Source: Clostridiales bacterium
GTDB lineage: Bacteria; Bacillota; Clostridia; Christensenellales; Aristaeellaceae
Direction of reading: 5' to 3'
Assembly (NCBI GenBank): GCA_019419995.1
Contig: JAHZHZ010000007.1
Span: forward strand, 26,170 to 90,169
DNA length: 64,000 bases
Below, piece after piece: positions 33,623 to 42,445 of the stretch (its first letter is position 1; every line of letters starts with the position of its first letter). Made by a program: the position numbers and the translations under genes. Below the pieces are notes generated by a model. That model was not told the DNA's origin. It was given only the letters and a program-made list of their open reading frames with translations, and searched no databases.

Positions 33623-34550
33623 CCTCCTCCACCTCCATGCTCATCACATTGAGCGCCGTTCTGGGCAGGATCAGCTCAATGCGCCGGGGCAGGTTGATCA
33701 CTTCAAAGCTACGCCCATTTTCGCCCCGTTCCCCATCCAGCGTCCACTCTACATCCTCCGACGCCTCGATTTTTAATTGACGGGCCGTAAAAAACTCAAT
33801 CATTTCGCTGGGCAGGTTACAGCTTCGCAAATCCATCAAAATCTTCGTCCAATGAATAGGAAGCGTAGGATACTTCACCAGCATCACCTCAAACATGCCG
33901 TCGTTGAGGCGCACCAAATCTGGATCCAGCTTCAGGATACCGCCCACAGACAGGGAATTGGTCACTCCACAGAAAATATAATTGCCTTCCAACACCCGGT
34001 CATCTGTCTCAAAGCGCATGTGCAAGGGTTTTAAGCTGGGCAGAAGATCCTTCAATCCCTCAAATATGTAGGCCAGATGCCCCAGCAGATTTTTAGCCGT
34101 CTGAGACGTAGTGTAGCTGGTGCGCGCAAAGGCGCCACAGGATGCCGTATAAATAAAATTCCTGCCATTAAACCTTCCCAAATCAAAGCGGCAGGGCACT
34201 CCCTCCACCGAATCCCTGGCCGCCCTGAGAATATCAGTGGATAAGCCCAGACTGTTTGCATAGTCATTGGTGCTTCCCGCCGGGATGTATCCCACGGGGC
34301 AATCCACTCCGCCTTCAATCATGCCCGCTATGGTTTCATTGAGGGTACCATCCCCTCCGATACAAACCAGGCGGTCATATATCCCGCCATGATTGCTTAA
34401 AAATTGTGTGGCGTCTCCCGAACTGCCCGTGACATAGGTCTCGCAATGATAGCCGCATTCATTATAGAGCCGCACAATTTCCGGCAGCAGACGATTTGCC
34501 CGCCTCTGCCCTGCACAGGGGTTTAATAACAGCAGCAATCGCTTATCCAT
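33594..34550 (-). CDS. Diacylglycerol/lipid kinase, DgkB/YegS family
   Basis: 318 residues. The catalytic glycine-rich motif CIGGDGTLNETIAGM (near residue 75) and AGSTNDYANSLG, the C-terminal DGMFEV and WTLDGERG segments match soluble lipid kinases of the DgkB/YegS/BmrU family, which phosphorylate diacylglycerol at the membrane surface during lipid recycling. ATG with AAGGAG. In one unit with queH and birA. Confidence 0.9.
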   Translation of the reverse strand: MDKRLLLLLNPCAGQRRANRLLPEIVRLYNECGYHCETYVTGSSGDATQFLSNHGGIYDRLVCIGGDGTLNETIAGMIEGGVDCPVGYIPAGSTNDYANSLGLSTDILRAARDSVEGVPCRFDLGRFNGRNFIYTASCGAFARTSYTTSQTAKNLLGHLAYIFEGLKDLLPSLKPLHMRFETDDRVLEGNYIFCGVTNSLSVGGILKLDPDLVRLNDGMFEVMLVKYPTLPIHWTKILMDLRSCNLPSEMIEFFTARQLKIEASEDVEWTLDGERGENGRSFEVINLPRRIELILPRTALNVMSMEVEEDAAQNQLSD

Positions 34551-34583
34551 GCCTTTCTCCTTCCACCCTCATCTTATCGTATT

Positions 34584-34611
34584 AAAAGCTGCCGTCGGTC
34601 CCCGGCGGCAG
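34584..34611 (-). terminator. Terminator of the phosphoesterase gene
   Basis: CTGCCG (34589-34594) with CGGCAG (34606-34611), then CTTTTAAT on the minus strand. It begins right at the stop codon; it would partly separate the phosphoesterase from the downstream lipid kinase. Confidence 0.65.
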
Positions 34612-35304
34612 TTATTTGACATCCATTATATGTCTGAGCTGAAAATCTAATCCATCACACGATACCTGATGATAGATAATTCCATCCATTATTCCTCTAA
34701 CAGCGCCCGCCAACGCGGCCCCATGAAGATGTCCATACACCACCTGATCCACGCCAAATTCCTTAAAAATATCAGAAAAACCGATCTCCGTTTCGCTGCG
34801 TGGGGGATAGTGCATCATGGCAATCAGCGGCGCCGTCTCGCTTCGGGACCGGGCATGCTTTAAGGACATCTCCAGCCGTTGTCTCTCCCGCCGGTAAATT
34901 CGAGCATCATCGCCCTCTCCATTGGGGTCCTGTGGGATTTGCCAGCCGCGGCTGCCAGCAAAGAGCACGTTCTCCAACATCAGGCTGTCATTCTGAAGAG
35001 CATAACATCCCTCTGGAAGCGTCCTACGGACGCGGCCGATGGAGCTCCACCAATAATCGTGATTGCCTCGAATCAAAATCTTCCGGCCTGGCAGTTCACC
35101 AATGCGCTTCAGATCATCCAAAGCTTCTTCCAAGTGCATTGCCCAGCTCAAATCGCCGGGCAACAACACGATATCCTCCGGATCAACCTGTTCCAACCAA
35201 TTGGCACGGATATGTTCAAAATGATTCTGCCAGTGCGCTCCAAAGATGTCCATGGGCTTCTGGTGAGCCGGTAGGTGCAAATCTGAAATTGCCCAAATGC
35301 CCAC
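34612..35304 (-). CDS. Calcineurin-type metallophosphoesterase
   Basis: 230 residues with the whole metal-binding set: SDLHL (D-x-H), GDLSWAM, RGNHDYWW, MMHYPP and VYGHLHG. Related to YpbG/cyanophage-type phosphoesterases of unknown substrate. It begins at GTG, two bases after the stop of the upstream zinc-ribbon gene, with AGGAG 9 bases upstream. No membrane segment. Confidence 0.88.
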   Translation of the reverse strand: MGIWAISDLHLPAHQKPMDIFGAHWQNHFEHIRANWLEQVDPEDIVLLPGDLSWAMHLEEALDDLKRIGELPGRKILIRGNHDYWWSSIGRVRRTLPEGCYALQNDSLMLENVLFAGSRGWQIPQDPNGEGDDARIYRRERQRLEMSLKHARSRSETAPLIAMMHYPPRSETEIGFSDIFKEFGVDQVVYGHLHGAALAGAVRGIMDGIIYHQVSCDGLDFQLRHIMDVK

Positions 35305-35306
35305 GC

Positions 35307-35741
35307 TCAGCGGCTCCTGCCGGACGCTTTGGAAGAATTTGCGCCTTCTTCATCCTCATCTTCTTCGTCTTCATCGTCTTCCCCAAAGAAGGCCTTATCT
35401 TCATCATCAAAAACTTCGTCATCCAGGTCATCGCCCAAGTCACCATCGAGATCCAATTCAATCTCATCCATGGTGCTGACCGAATCTATGCCAATATTTG
35501 CCGCCTCGCTGACCACGCTGTCATCACTCTGCGTCTCAGCGCCCCGCTGGGCCAATTCTTTCAGGCAATAGGCACACAATTCCTGTCCGGGCACGACGGG
35601 GTTCTCTCCGCATTCCGAACACAATTCAATCATCTCATACTGTTCGCTTTCGCCGCGAACCTCACGCCGGCAAACGGAACACATCTTTTCCGTATCCAGC
35701 ATATAATTCAATTCGCATCTGGGGCATTTGATCAGGCTCAT
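35307..35741 (-). CDS. Zinc-ribbon protein with long acidic tail
   Basis: 144 residues, not assigned to a named family. N-terminal half has three CxxC knuckles (CPRC at 6-9, CSVC, CSEC, and CAYC) able to bind two zinc ions; the C-terminal half is a run of Asp and Glu (DDEDEEDEDEE) ending in a short basic Ser-rich tail. The ATG at 35741 follows GAGAGGAA by 8 bases. Coupled by two bases to the phosphoesterase gene. Similar layout is seen in proteins that touch RNA polymerase or nucleic acids; no function can be claimed. Confidence 0.72.
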   Translation of the reverse strand: MSLIKCPRCELNYMLDTEKMCSVCRREVRGESEQYEMIELCSECGENPVVPGQELCAYCLKELAQRGAETQSDDSVVSEAANIGIDSVSTMDEIELDLDGDLGDDLDDEVFDDEDKAFFGEDDEDEEDEDEEGANSSKASGRSR

Positions 35742-35902
35742 TGAAATCTTCCTCTCAGGATGGCTGTTATGACCAGCAGGCCCCCGCCTAAATGGCAAAG
35801 GCTTCCGCTGGGTTCACCATGTAATTATACACGATTGTATCGGAAGCGCAAGGGGCAAAGACGATATTTTTGCATTTTTCCCATCATTTCTTAAACCATG
35901 CC

Positions 35903-36481
35903 TCAATGTTCCCGAAGCCAGGCAGCCAGTTGCGATATGTCCTGCTCGTAGATTGGACGCAAAGATGGATTGTAGATCAGCGACGCCGGATGATACATGG
36001 GATAGATCCGTTTCCCTTCCCAGTCTTGAAATTGCCCATGCAATTCGCCGACGGCTACCCGTTGCCCCATTAACGCCTTGAGGGGAACATTGCCCAGTGT
36101 GACGATGACCTGCGCGCCCACCAGTTCAATTTCCTTCTGAAGCCAGGGAAAAAATAAGCGCACTTCCTCCCGATTGGGCGGGCGATTGACCACCCGTCCC
36201 GCCGCAGAAATCTTTGTAGGCCGGAATTTGACGGCGTTAGTGACATAGAGCTGACCCCTGTCTATACCACTCTGTTCCAGAAACTGATCCAGGTTCTTTC
36301 CAGCCTTGCCCACAAAGGGACGGCGTTGAAGGGTTTCCTGTTCTCCGGGCGCTTCGCCCACAAGCATTACTCTAGCGCCCTGACTTCCTTCCCCATGGAC
36401 CAATACCTTGCGTTCTCCCTCGTATACCTCAGAAATTAGCTTTTCCAACTCCTGGCGGAGCCGCTGAAGATCATTCGTCAC
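35903..36481 (-). CDS. Uracil-DNA glycosylase family protein without iron-sulfur cysteines
   Basis: 192 residues of the UDG superfamily, family 4/5-like: VGEAPGEQETLQRRPFVGKAGKNLDQFL and YPMYHPASLIYN are the uracil-pocket and catalytic-loop motifs. The four cluster cysteines of family 4 are missing: the NVVKC motif is NAVKF and the second cysteine is also replaced, and there is no N-terminal CxxC. Its start overlaps the stop of the preceding UDG gene (ATGA). So a cluster-less paralogue is made in step with a clustered one. Confidence 0.87.
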   Translation of the reverse strand: MTNDLQRLRQELEKLISEVYEGERKVLVHGEGSQGARVMLVGEAPGEQETLQRRPFVGKAGKNLDQFLEQSGIDRGQLYVTNAVKFRPTKISAAGRVVNRPPNREEVRLFFPWLQKEIELVGAQVIVTLGNVPLKALMGQRVAVGELHGQFQDWEGKRIYPMYHPASLIYNPSLRPIYEQDISQLAAWLREH

Positions 36482-37068
36482 AGCTTTTCTTCACCCGATT
36501 CTTTGGCTTGCGCCTCAATTTCTTTTAATTTATCCCGAATCTTCTGAAAGTCTTCCCAGGAATCGCGCTTTTTAGCAGGATCCCTCAGCAATGCCGAAGG
36601 ATGATAGGTGGGCATGAACCAAACGCCCTTTCTCTCAAACCATCTTCCATGCTCGCGCATGACGGAAATCTCCTGCTGCAATGTATACCGACAGGCCACC
36701 TTACCCAATAACGCTACCACTCTGGGGCGCACCAGTGCCACTTGCGCCCTGAGATAATTTAAACATGCCTGTGCTTCATCCGGCTCGGGATTGCGGTTTT
36801 GAGGAGGCCTGCACTTGACCACATTGCAGATGTAAACATCCTCCCGCTCCAGTCCGATGGCGCGAATCATCCGGGTCAGCAATTCTCCACTGCGCCCCAC
36901 AAAGGGCCTTCCCTGCAAATCTTCGTCCCGGCCCGGTCCTTCTCCGATAAACATCAGCGTTGCATGAGGGTTTCCCTCGCCGGGCACCACATGATTGCGA
37001 AACTCGCACAGGCGACACTTGTGGCACTGTTGAATTTCCTCCGTGAGCTGCGCCCAAGATGTTCTCAT
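36478..37068 (-). CDS. Uracil-DNA glycosylase, family 4 (iron-sulfur)
   Basis: 196 residues. Removes uracil from DNA. Motif GEGPGRDEDLQGRPFVGRSGELL carries the catalytic region, YHPSALLRD the minor groove loop; the cluster ligands C15 and C18 (CHKCRLC), the C in NVVKCRPPQ and the C in EAQACLNYL are all present. Start at 37068 set because GGAG lies 8 bases before it; two earlier in-frame starts exist. First gene of the tandem pair. Confidence 0.9.
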   Translation of the reverse strand: MRTSWAQLTEEIQQCHKCRLCEFRNHVVPGEGNPHATLMFIGEGPGRDEDLQGRPFVGRSGELLTRMIRAIGLEREDVYICNVVKCRPPQNRNPEPDEAQACLNYLRAQVALVRPRVVALLGKVACRYTLQQEISVMREHGRWFERKGVWFMPTYHPSALLRDPAKKRDSWEDFQKIRDKLKEIEAQAKESGEEKL

Positions 37069-37142
37069 TTCTTTCAACTCCATCCCATGTCGTAGGCCAT
37101 CTATAACCAAATCCGACGCTTACGCGCCGGATTGATCAAAAC

Positions 37143-37364
37143 TTATTCAGGAATAATGATGGATTTTTCAAGCATCTCCCACATCTTGTGAAACGTCACA
37201 GGTACATCCGCTGCGATCCAGCGTATCAATGAAGCAATTAAAATGATGCACCCCACAATGACAATCACGCCTACCACCACGGCCAGAAAGTCAAACATTC
37301 CTGCAAACACTTGAAATTTGACTCTCCTGCGCTGAATTTCTTCACGGGTGTAAAGCTTTGCCAT
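37143..37364 (-). CDS. Small membrane protein (73 aa)
   Basis: Not recognised. A basic cytosolic opening (KLYTREEIQRRRVKFQVF), one long hydrophobic segment at about 23-49 (FLAVVVGVIVIVGCIILIASLIRWIA) and a short tail. The ATG at 37364 has AGAGGTGA 5 bases upstream, so it is probably translated. It lies between VanW and UDG genes on the same strand. Confidence 0.68.
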   Translation of the reverse strand: MAKLYTREEIQRRRVKFQVFAGMFDFLAVVVGVIVIVGCIILIASLIRWIAADVPVTFHKMWEMLEKSIIIPE

Positions 37365-37415
37365 GTCATTCACCTCTTTACTCCACAGTATACCACAGAC
37401 CTACGATTTACGCAA

Positions 37416-39206
37416 TCACGGACCATATTCAATAATTTCATCGGTGGCCTGATAGCGGCTCTTACACAGTTCTTCCCGCCGAATCTCATTGCCCTGAGCA
37501 TCCCACCAGATCTTATAAGTGGTGGCGGTATAACCCTTCTTTCCACTCTGAACCACTCGCGTCTGTCCGCTGTAGAGTTCAAAGCTGAGCTGGTACTGTG
37601 TATCATAATCAATCGTACCCGTGCGCACTCCCTCCAGGGTAATGGTTACGCCATCTTCCAGCAGGCGCCCAAACACGCCTACGCGCACACGCTTGTCATC
37701 GGTCAAATAACAGCAGATGTAGATCCGATCGTCAGTATTATTGGTAAACTTCAGATCCTTGTTTCCCCAGTCCACAGCCGCGTCCTTTCCCAAATCCACA
37801 TAGCTTACCGTTAGAGAATGGGAATGGCGCTCATTGATCTCCAAATCCGCTTTCACCACTGCGTTAAACAGCGTGGTGGAGACCTGGCATATTCCACCGC
37901 CCACTTCCTCGGTAACTTTGCCGCTGGAATAAGCTGTGGCTGTCTTAAATCCTCGTTCGGTAGTGCGCTCGCCTACCACTTGGTTAAAGGAGAAGGTGTC
38001 TCCCGGTTCCAGGCAGGTACCATTAATCAATTCCAGGCTGAGACGAATGTTATCCAAACGATTGCTCTTGGAGGAGGAGGCATTGGTAATGGCATAGCTG
38101 ATCATGCCATATTCGGAGGCAACATTCTCCTGGGTCACCGCGGGCGCCTGCGTGGCGATCTGCAATTTTACATCTCCGCCACCCACCATGAGGGCCGCCT
38201 CAATATCCTCCACCAGTGCAGTCTGGTTTAAGGTATACCCATTCTGCTCAGGCTCGAATTCGAAGGTATATGTTTCCACATTAAAGGATTTTACCTTCGC
38301 ATCTTTAGGCTCTGCATCGATCTGCGCCGCCAATGTAGCCGCGTAGTTTTGAACCAACGCATGATCGAAAAAAGTTCGTTCCACCTGATAGCTTGCCGGC
38401 CTGGCTACGGCAGCCTGCATCAGCCGGTAACGCTGCACCAGCGAACCACTTCGCCCGGAATTCCAAGCCGTGGTCAAAACCTCCGCATAATTGCTGGTAT
38501 AGCCCAGTTGTTCCGCGGTAATAGTTGTGCCGTCATCCAAAACTACTGCCGCCTGCCGATAGGAAGGCTCCACCTGGCTCTGCCAATATTCCAATGCCTG
38601 TTCAAGCGTCATCCCAGTGAGATCCACGCCGTCTACCGTCGTGCCTGTAAAGAAAGTCTCGCTGGAAACAGCGGCTTTCATTTCCGCCAGCGCCTGATAC
38701 TCCTGTGTACGCCAGACACCAATTCCCACCAATAGTGCAATTATCGCCACCAGAAACACATTGAGCATAGTAAACCCACCGCCACGGTTGCGACGGCGCT
38801 TTCTGGTGCGGTTTCTCTCCTGTGCCACGCGCCCTTTGCTTTTCCCACGGGCAGACTGCGCATGCCTATTGGGTTGATTATCCACCATCAGCACGGCAGA
38901 TCTGCGTTGGGCAAGTGGATTTTCCTTTATGGTTGTCTTTTTTCTTGCGGATGTACTTGCAGTTTTCATACTCCGTTTAGACGCAGAATTTTCCTTTTTG
39001 GTTCCGCTACCCGCGGAACTGCGGGGCCTTGAACCCGACGCCCCCTTGCTTCTGCCGGACGCATAGGAAGCCGTTCCAGAGCGCCTGGCAGCGCTTTTAT
39101 TGGCACTGCTCGCGCCCTTTCTTCCCGTACCTCCGCTTTTTTTTCGAGGACTGACTTCTATATCAAATCTATCCATATGCCGTTTTGCGGCGTTCCTGTT
39201 TGACAT
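37416..39206 (-). CDS. VanW family protein with G5 domain, membrane-anchored
   Basis: About 596 residues. A long basic, Ser/Lys/Arg-rich cytosolic region (about 1-140), one membrane helix at about 145-168, PG-binding-4-like region (about 180-330, DGVDLTGMTLEQALEYW), a VanW domain (about 385-505, GGGICQVSTTLFNAVVKADLEI, HSLTVSYVDLGKDAAVDW) and a C-terminal G5-like domain. Probably acts in the outer cell wall; VanW function is unknown. A TATAAT lies at 39231-39236, so the ATG at 39224 would be leaderless; the next ATG (39206) with GGAG upstream is preferred, with low certainty. Confidence 0.88.
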   Translation of the reverse strand: MSNRNAAKRHMDRFDIEVSPRKKSGGTGRKGASSANKSAARRSGTASYASGRSKGASGSRPRSSAGSGTKKENSASKRSMKTASTSARKKTTIKENPLAQRRSAVLMVDNQPNRHAQSARGKSKGRVAQERNRTRKRRRNRGGGFTMLNVFLVAIIALLVGIGVWRTQEYQALAEMKAAVSSETFFTGTTVDGVDLTGMTLEQALEYWQSQVEPSYRQAAVVLDDGTTITAEQLGYTSNYAEVLTTAWNSGRSGSLVQRYRLMQAAVARPASYQVERTFFDHALVQNYAATLAAQIDAEPKDAKVKSFNVETYTFEFEPEQNGYTLNQTALVEDIEAALMVGGGDVKLQIATQAPAVTQENVASEYGMISYAITNASSSKSNRLDNIRLSLELINGTCLEPGDTFSFNQVVGERTTERGFKTATAYSSGKVTEEVGGGICQVSTTLFNAVVKADLEINERHSHSLTVSYVDLGKDAAVDWGNKDLKFTNNTDDRIYICCYLTDDKRVRVGVFGRLLEDGVTITLEGVRTGTIDYDTQYQLSFELYSGQTRVVQSGKKGYTATTYKIWWDAQGNEIRREELCKSRYQATDEIIEYGP

Positions 39207-39331
39207 GAATTGCAAACGCTCCATGTATCCATTATAACCCAGTTAAGGGTCAGATCATTCACATTATAAAAAAAACGCCTGCATCTATCAACGCCTTTGG
39301 GTTAATTTGGCAGGCGAAATTTTCGACATTT

Positions 39332-40660
39332 TTATAGACAACTGGGATCAGGATCATCCTCAATTCCCCGAAGCATGCGTATAGCTCGAATTTCCACTTC
39401 CTGCCCCTCTTCACTGGGCAGATAGTAGGGCATGCCTTGGGCTTCCAGGGGCGCATAGTCTTGCTGAACATAGTGCCCCGGGTAATCGTGGGCGTATTTA
39501 TATCCTTCACCAGAGCCCAATGCATCCGCGCCCCGATAATGTGTATCCCGGAGATGCACCGGAACAGCTTGATAGCCACCCCGCTCGGCATCCGCCATGG
39601 CCCGGTCCACTGCCACGCACACGGAATTGGATTTGGGACTTTCGCATACGGCAATGATGGCCTGAGCGATGGACAGCCGTGCCTCCGGCATACCCACGCT
39701 CTCCAGCGCCTGCATGGCAGCAGTAGCCTGAAGCATGGCCATGGGATTGGCCAAGCCCACATCTTCACTGGCATGGACGATAACCCGTCGCACAATAAGC
39801 CTGGGATCTACTCCTCCCCGCAGCAATCGGGCAAACCAAGCCAGTGCCGCATCGCTGTCCGAACCCCGCATGGATTTGCAAAACGCAGATAACATGTCGT
39901 AATAGGTCGATTCATCCATTTGTAACACGCGGCTCTGAATGGACTCCTCTGCCACCGCAAGCGTAATGTGCACGGAACCATCCGCTTCCATGGGCGTTGT
40001 GAGCACCGCCAGTTCCAACGCGTTCAGTGCGCTGCGCACATCGCCGTTAGCCACCTGGGCAATGTGATCCAGCGCATCATCGTCAAGCGTCACCTCTCGA
40101 TCTCCATATCCGTTGACCGGGTCGGCAATGGCGTTGAGTACAGCGCATTTGACTTCCTCTGTGTTGAGTGGCTCAAAATGAAATAACCTGCACCTGCTAA
40201 CGATGGCGGGTGTCATAGAAATCATGGGATTTTCCGTGGTGGAACCGATGAAACGGATCACCCCTTGTTCAATTGCCGGCAAGATGGAATCCGACTGAGA
40301 CTTGGACCAGCGATGACATTCGTCCAGCAACAAATATGTAGATTGCCCATAAAGAGTCAGGCGCTCCTGCGCCTCTTTAAGTACTTCCCGCACATCTGAA
40401 ACGCCACTGGTCACTGCGTTGAGCTTGACAAAAGCCGATTGGGTATGTTCTGCGATAATGGAAGCCAAGGTGGTCTTGCCACAGCCAGGAGGACCCCAGA
40501 AAATGGAACTGGTCAACCGATCCGCCTCGATGGCTCTTCTCAAAAGCCTCCCTTTACCCAGCAGATGCGTCTGCCCGATAAATTCCTCCAGCGTTCTGGG
40601 CCGCATCCGGTCGGCCAGAGGTGCATGGCTATGCGCCGCGGCGCTAAAGAGATCCTCCAT
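39332..40660 (-). CDS. rarA: Replication-associated recombination protein A
   Basis: 442-residue AAA+ ATPase of the RarA/MgsA family, related to clamp loaders and acting at stalled replication forks. Opening PLADRMRPRTLEEFIGQTHLLG, Walker A FWGPPGCGKTT, Walker B LLLDECHRWSKSQSD (family form DEIHRFNK; here Cys and Trp replace Ile and Phe), sensor GSTTENP and C-terminal tetramerisation domain with DVGLANPMAML are clear. ATG at 40660 has AAGGAGG 6 bases upstream. Confidence 0.95.
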   Translation of the reverse strand: MEDLFSAAAHSHAPLADRMRPRTLEEFIGQTHLLGKGRLLRRAIEADRLTSSIFWGPPGCGKTTLASIIAEHTQSAFVKLNAVTSGVSDVREVLKEAQERLTLYGQSTYLLLDECHRWSKSQSDSILPAIEQGVIRFIGSTTENPMISMTPAIVSRCRLFHFEPLNTEEVKCAVLNAIADPVNGYGDREVTLDDDALDHIAQVANGDVRSALNALELAVLTTPMEADGSVHITLAVAEESIQSRVLQMDESTYYDMLSAFCKSMRGSDSDAALAWFARLLRGGVDPRLIVRRVIVHASEDVGLANPMAMLQATAAMQALESVGMPEARLSIAQAIIAVCESPKSNSVCVAVDRAMADAERGGYQAVPVHLRDTHYRGADALGSGEGYKYAHDYPGHYVQQDYAPLEAQGMPYYLPSEEGQEVEIRAIRMLRGIEDDPDPSCL

Positions 40661-40768
40661 AACCAACCTCCTTTGTAATTGACAAAGTTCAACATTCATT
40701 CACTGCATTTTAGGATAACACAAAGGGAACGCAAATACATCGCGTTCCCTCTGTGGTACTTGGTGACC

Positions 40769-41029
40769 TTACTGAGCAGCCTTCGCGAGGCGTTTGGCCA
40801 TGCGGGCCTTTTTACGGTTTGCAGCGTTCTTATGAATAACGCCCTTAGCGGCAGCCTTGTCAACGGCGCCCTGCGTCACGCTGAGCAGCTTGACATCGGC
40901 CTCGTTCGCGGATACGGCGGTATCGAACTTCTTAATCTGGGTCTTCATCGCAGACTTGATCATTCGATTGCGCAGGTTCTTCTTTTCGGTCACCTTCACG
41001 CGCTTGATGGCAGACTTGATATTCGGCAA
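40769..41029 (-). CDS. rpsT: 30S ribosomal protein S20
   Basis: 86 residues, highly basic, the expected S20 opening PNIKSAIKRVKVTEKKNLRNRMIKSAMK and ending KKARMAKRLAKAAQ. The start codon is TTG (41029-41027), supported by GGAGGTGAAG upstream and by the family N-terminus; UUG starts are known for rpsT elsewhere and limit its translation. Divergent from gpr, the usual arrangement in spore formers. Confidence 0.96.
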   Translation of the reverse strand: MPNIKSAIKRVKVTEKKNLRNRMIKSAMKTQIKKFDTAVSANEADVKLLSVTQGAVDKAAAKGVIHKNAANRKKARMAKRLAKAAQ

Positions 41030-41161
41030 ATTCTTCACCTCCCTACGCAAATTGCAAATCATATTATAGCACTTGTCAATGGGAAATGCAAGTCTTTCAT
41101 CGTATTTTCTTGCAAATCTTGGGTAAACTAATGGCAGTTTGAATGGAGATGAGGTGTTAAA

Positions 41162-42076
41162 ATGTTTGCAACCCATACAGATCTGGCCATGGAAAACCTT
41201 GGGGCAGAAGCTTCCTTTCCCGGCGTGGATGTTCACCGCTGGGAAGAATCGGATATACAACTCAGTGAGGTCGTTATCCGCACTGAAGAAGCCGCTCAAA
41301 GCCTGGGCAAACCCTGCGGCAACTATCTCACATTGGAATGCGCCCTCCTTCGGGAACACGATCCCGATGCGCGCATCGCCATGGCAAATCTTCTGGGCGA
41401 AGAACTTTCTCGGATGCTGGCTCCATCCCAGGATGCGCCTGTGCTGGTAGTCGGTTTGGGCAACCGCGACGTTACTCCAGACTCTCTGGGCCCCGCAGCC
41501 ATTGATAAAACGTTGGTCACACGACATATGTTGCAGAGCGAATACGCCCGCAGCGGCATGCGCAGTGTCTGCGCCATCGCCCCGGGCGTGTTGGGCGTCA
41601 CCGGAATTGAGACCGTGGAAATGGTGGAAAGCCTGGCTCAAAAACTCCACCCAAGAGCCGTGCTCTGCATTGATTCTCTGGCTGCACGGGATTCTGAACG
41701 CATTGGCTGCACCGTGCAAATTTCCAATACTGGAATTCAGCCAGGTTCAGGTGTAGGCAATCATCGCCGACCTCTCACCAGGGAAACCCTGGGTGTGGAT
41801 GTAATTGCCGTTGGCATACCTACGGTCATCTATGCCGCCACGCTGGCTCGAGATGCCTTCGCTCTGCTGGCCAGTTCCCATTCCGACGCACAGCAAGATG
41901 CCGCGCTGGGCTCCATGGAACGGGAGTTGATGGATACAAAGCTGGGTAATTTAATCGTCACCCCCAGAGATATCGATGCCATTGTAAAAAACTGTGCCAC
42001 CATGATCGCCGGCGGCATCAATCGTGCCCTGCAGCCCGGCCTTACAGATCGGGAGATTCAGGAAATGATGGATTAA
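41162..42076 (+). CDS. gpr: Germination protease, spore protease
   Basis: 304 residues of the GPR family, which degrades small acid-soluble spore proteins early in germination. N-terminal propeptide region (ATHTDLAMENLGAEASFPGVDVHRWEE), the aspartate-rich GLGNRDVTPDSLGPAAIDK and IDSLAARDSERIG segments and VGNHRRPLTRETLGVDVIAVGIPTV are conserved. GAGGTGTTAAA precedes the ATG. It makes a spore-forming host, or a close relative that has kept the gene, very likely. Confidence 0.95.
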   Translation: MFATHTDLAMENLGAEASFPGVDVHRWEESDIQLSEVVIRTEEAAQSLGKPCGNYLTLECALLREHDPDARIAMANLLGEELSRMLAPSQDAPVLVVGLGNRDVTPDSLGPAAIDKTLVTRHMLQSEYARSGMRSVCAIAPGVLGVTGIETVEMVESLAQKLHPRAVLCIDSLAARDSERIGCTVQISNTGIQPGSGVGNHRRPLTRETLGVDVIAVGIPTVIYAATLARDAFALLASSHSDAQQDAALGSMERELMDTKLGNLIVTPRDIDAIVKNCATMIAGGINRALQPGLTDREIQEMMD

Positions 42077-42100
42077 TATCTGCATAAGGGCAAGATCTGG

Positions 42101-42128
42101 AAACAGCTTGGCAAAAGCCTTGCTGTTT
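42101..42128 (+). terminator. Weak terminator after gpr
   Basis: AAACAGC and GGC (42101-42112) pair with GCC and GCTGTTT (42117-42128) around an internal mismatch, followed by CTGTATTTTG. Confidence 0.6.
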
Positions 42129-42363
42129 CTGTATTTTGCCTACGGATAAAGGCCATTCGCGCATCACCAGAAAAGAATCCTTTCAAAAGTTCGCGCTCCA
42201 CCCCTTAACGAATCCATACAAAAATGGGCTTCACTGAAGAAATAAAAATTTCTAAACTTCCAATGTTGTCATCCCTCTATCGCAGCCAGATCCCGTAATT
42301 CCAAATATTCTCTTTTTATATCTATCCTTTATGATACATGAGCGTTCATTTCTCCCTTTCAAA
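42129..42363. other. Intergenic region between gpr and the XRE locus
   Basis: With the flanking sites the gap is 369 bases. AT-rich in its second half; no gene, tRNA or clear hairpin was seen apart from the gpr terminator and the XRE operators. Confidence 0.5.
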
Positions 42364-42383
42364 ATGGAAAGCAAGCTTGACAT
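42364..42383. promoter_or_regulatory. XRE operator, site 1 (overlaps -35)
   Basis: ATGGAAAGCAAGCTTGACAT: left arm ATGGAAAGC is identical to site 2, right arm differs at two positions where it forms the TTGACA -35 element. Centre lies 45 bases from that of site 2. Confidence 0.75.
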
Positions 42384-42405
42384 TTAGCCCGGCAGATAGT
42401 AAAAT
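42377..42405 (+). promoter_or_regulatory. Promoter of the XRE gene
   Basis: TTGACA (42377-42382), 17-base spacer, TAAAAT (42400-42405). The -35 is inside operator site 1 and site 2 follows the -10 directly. Confidence 0.82.
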
Positions 42406-42408
42406 AAA

Positions 42409-42428
42409 ATGGAAAGCAAGCTTTCCAT
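42409..42428. promoter_or_regulatory. XRE operator, site 2 (perfect palindrome arms)
   Basis: ATGGAAAGCAAGCTTTCCAT, 9-bp arms around AA. It covers the predicted transcription start and lies 17 bases before the start codon. Confidence 0.78.
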
Positions 42429-42445
42429 AAGAGGGGAGAAATCAT

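Noticed and set aside
41030..41719. N-terminal extension of S20 over the gpr gene
   Set aside because: The S20 family begins at the TTG at 41029 with its own ribosome site; the extension is antisense to gpr.
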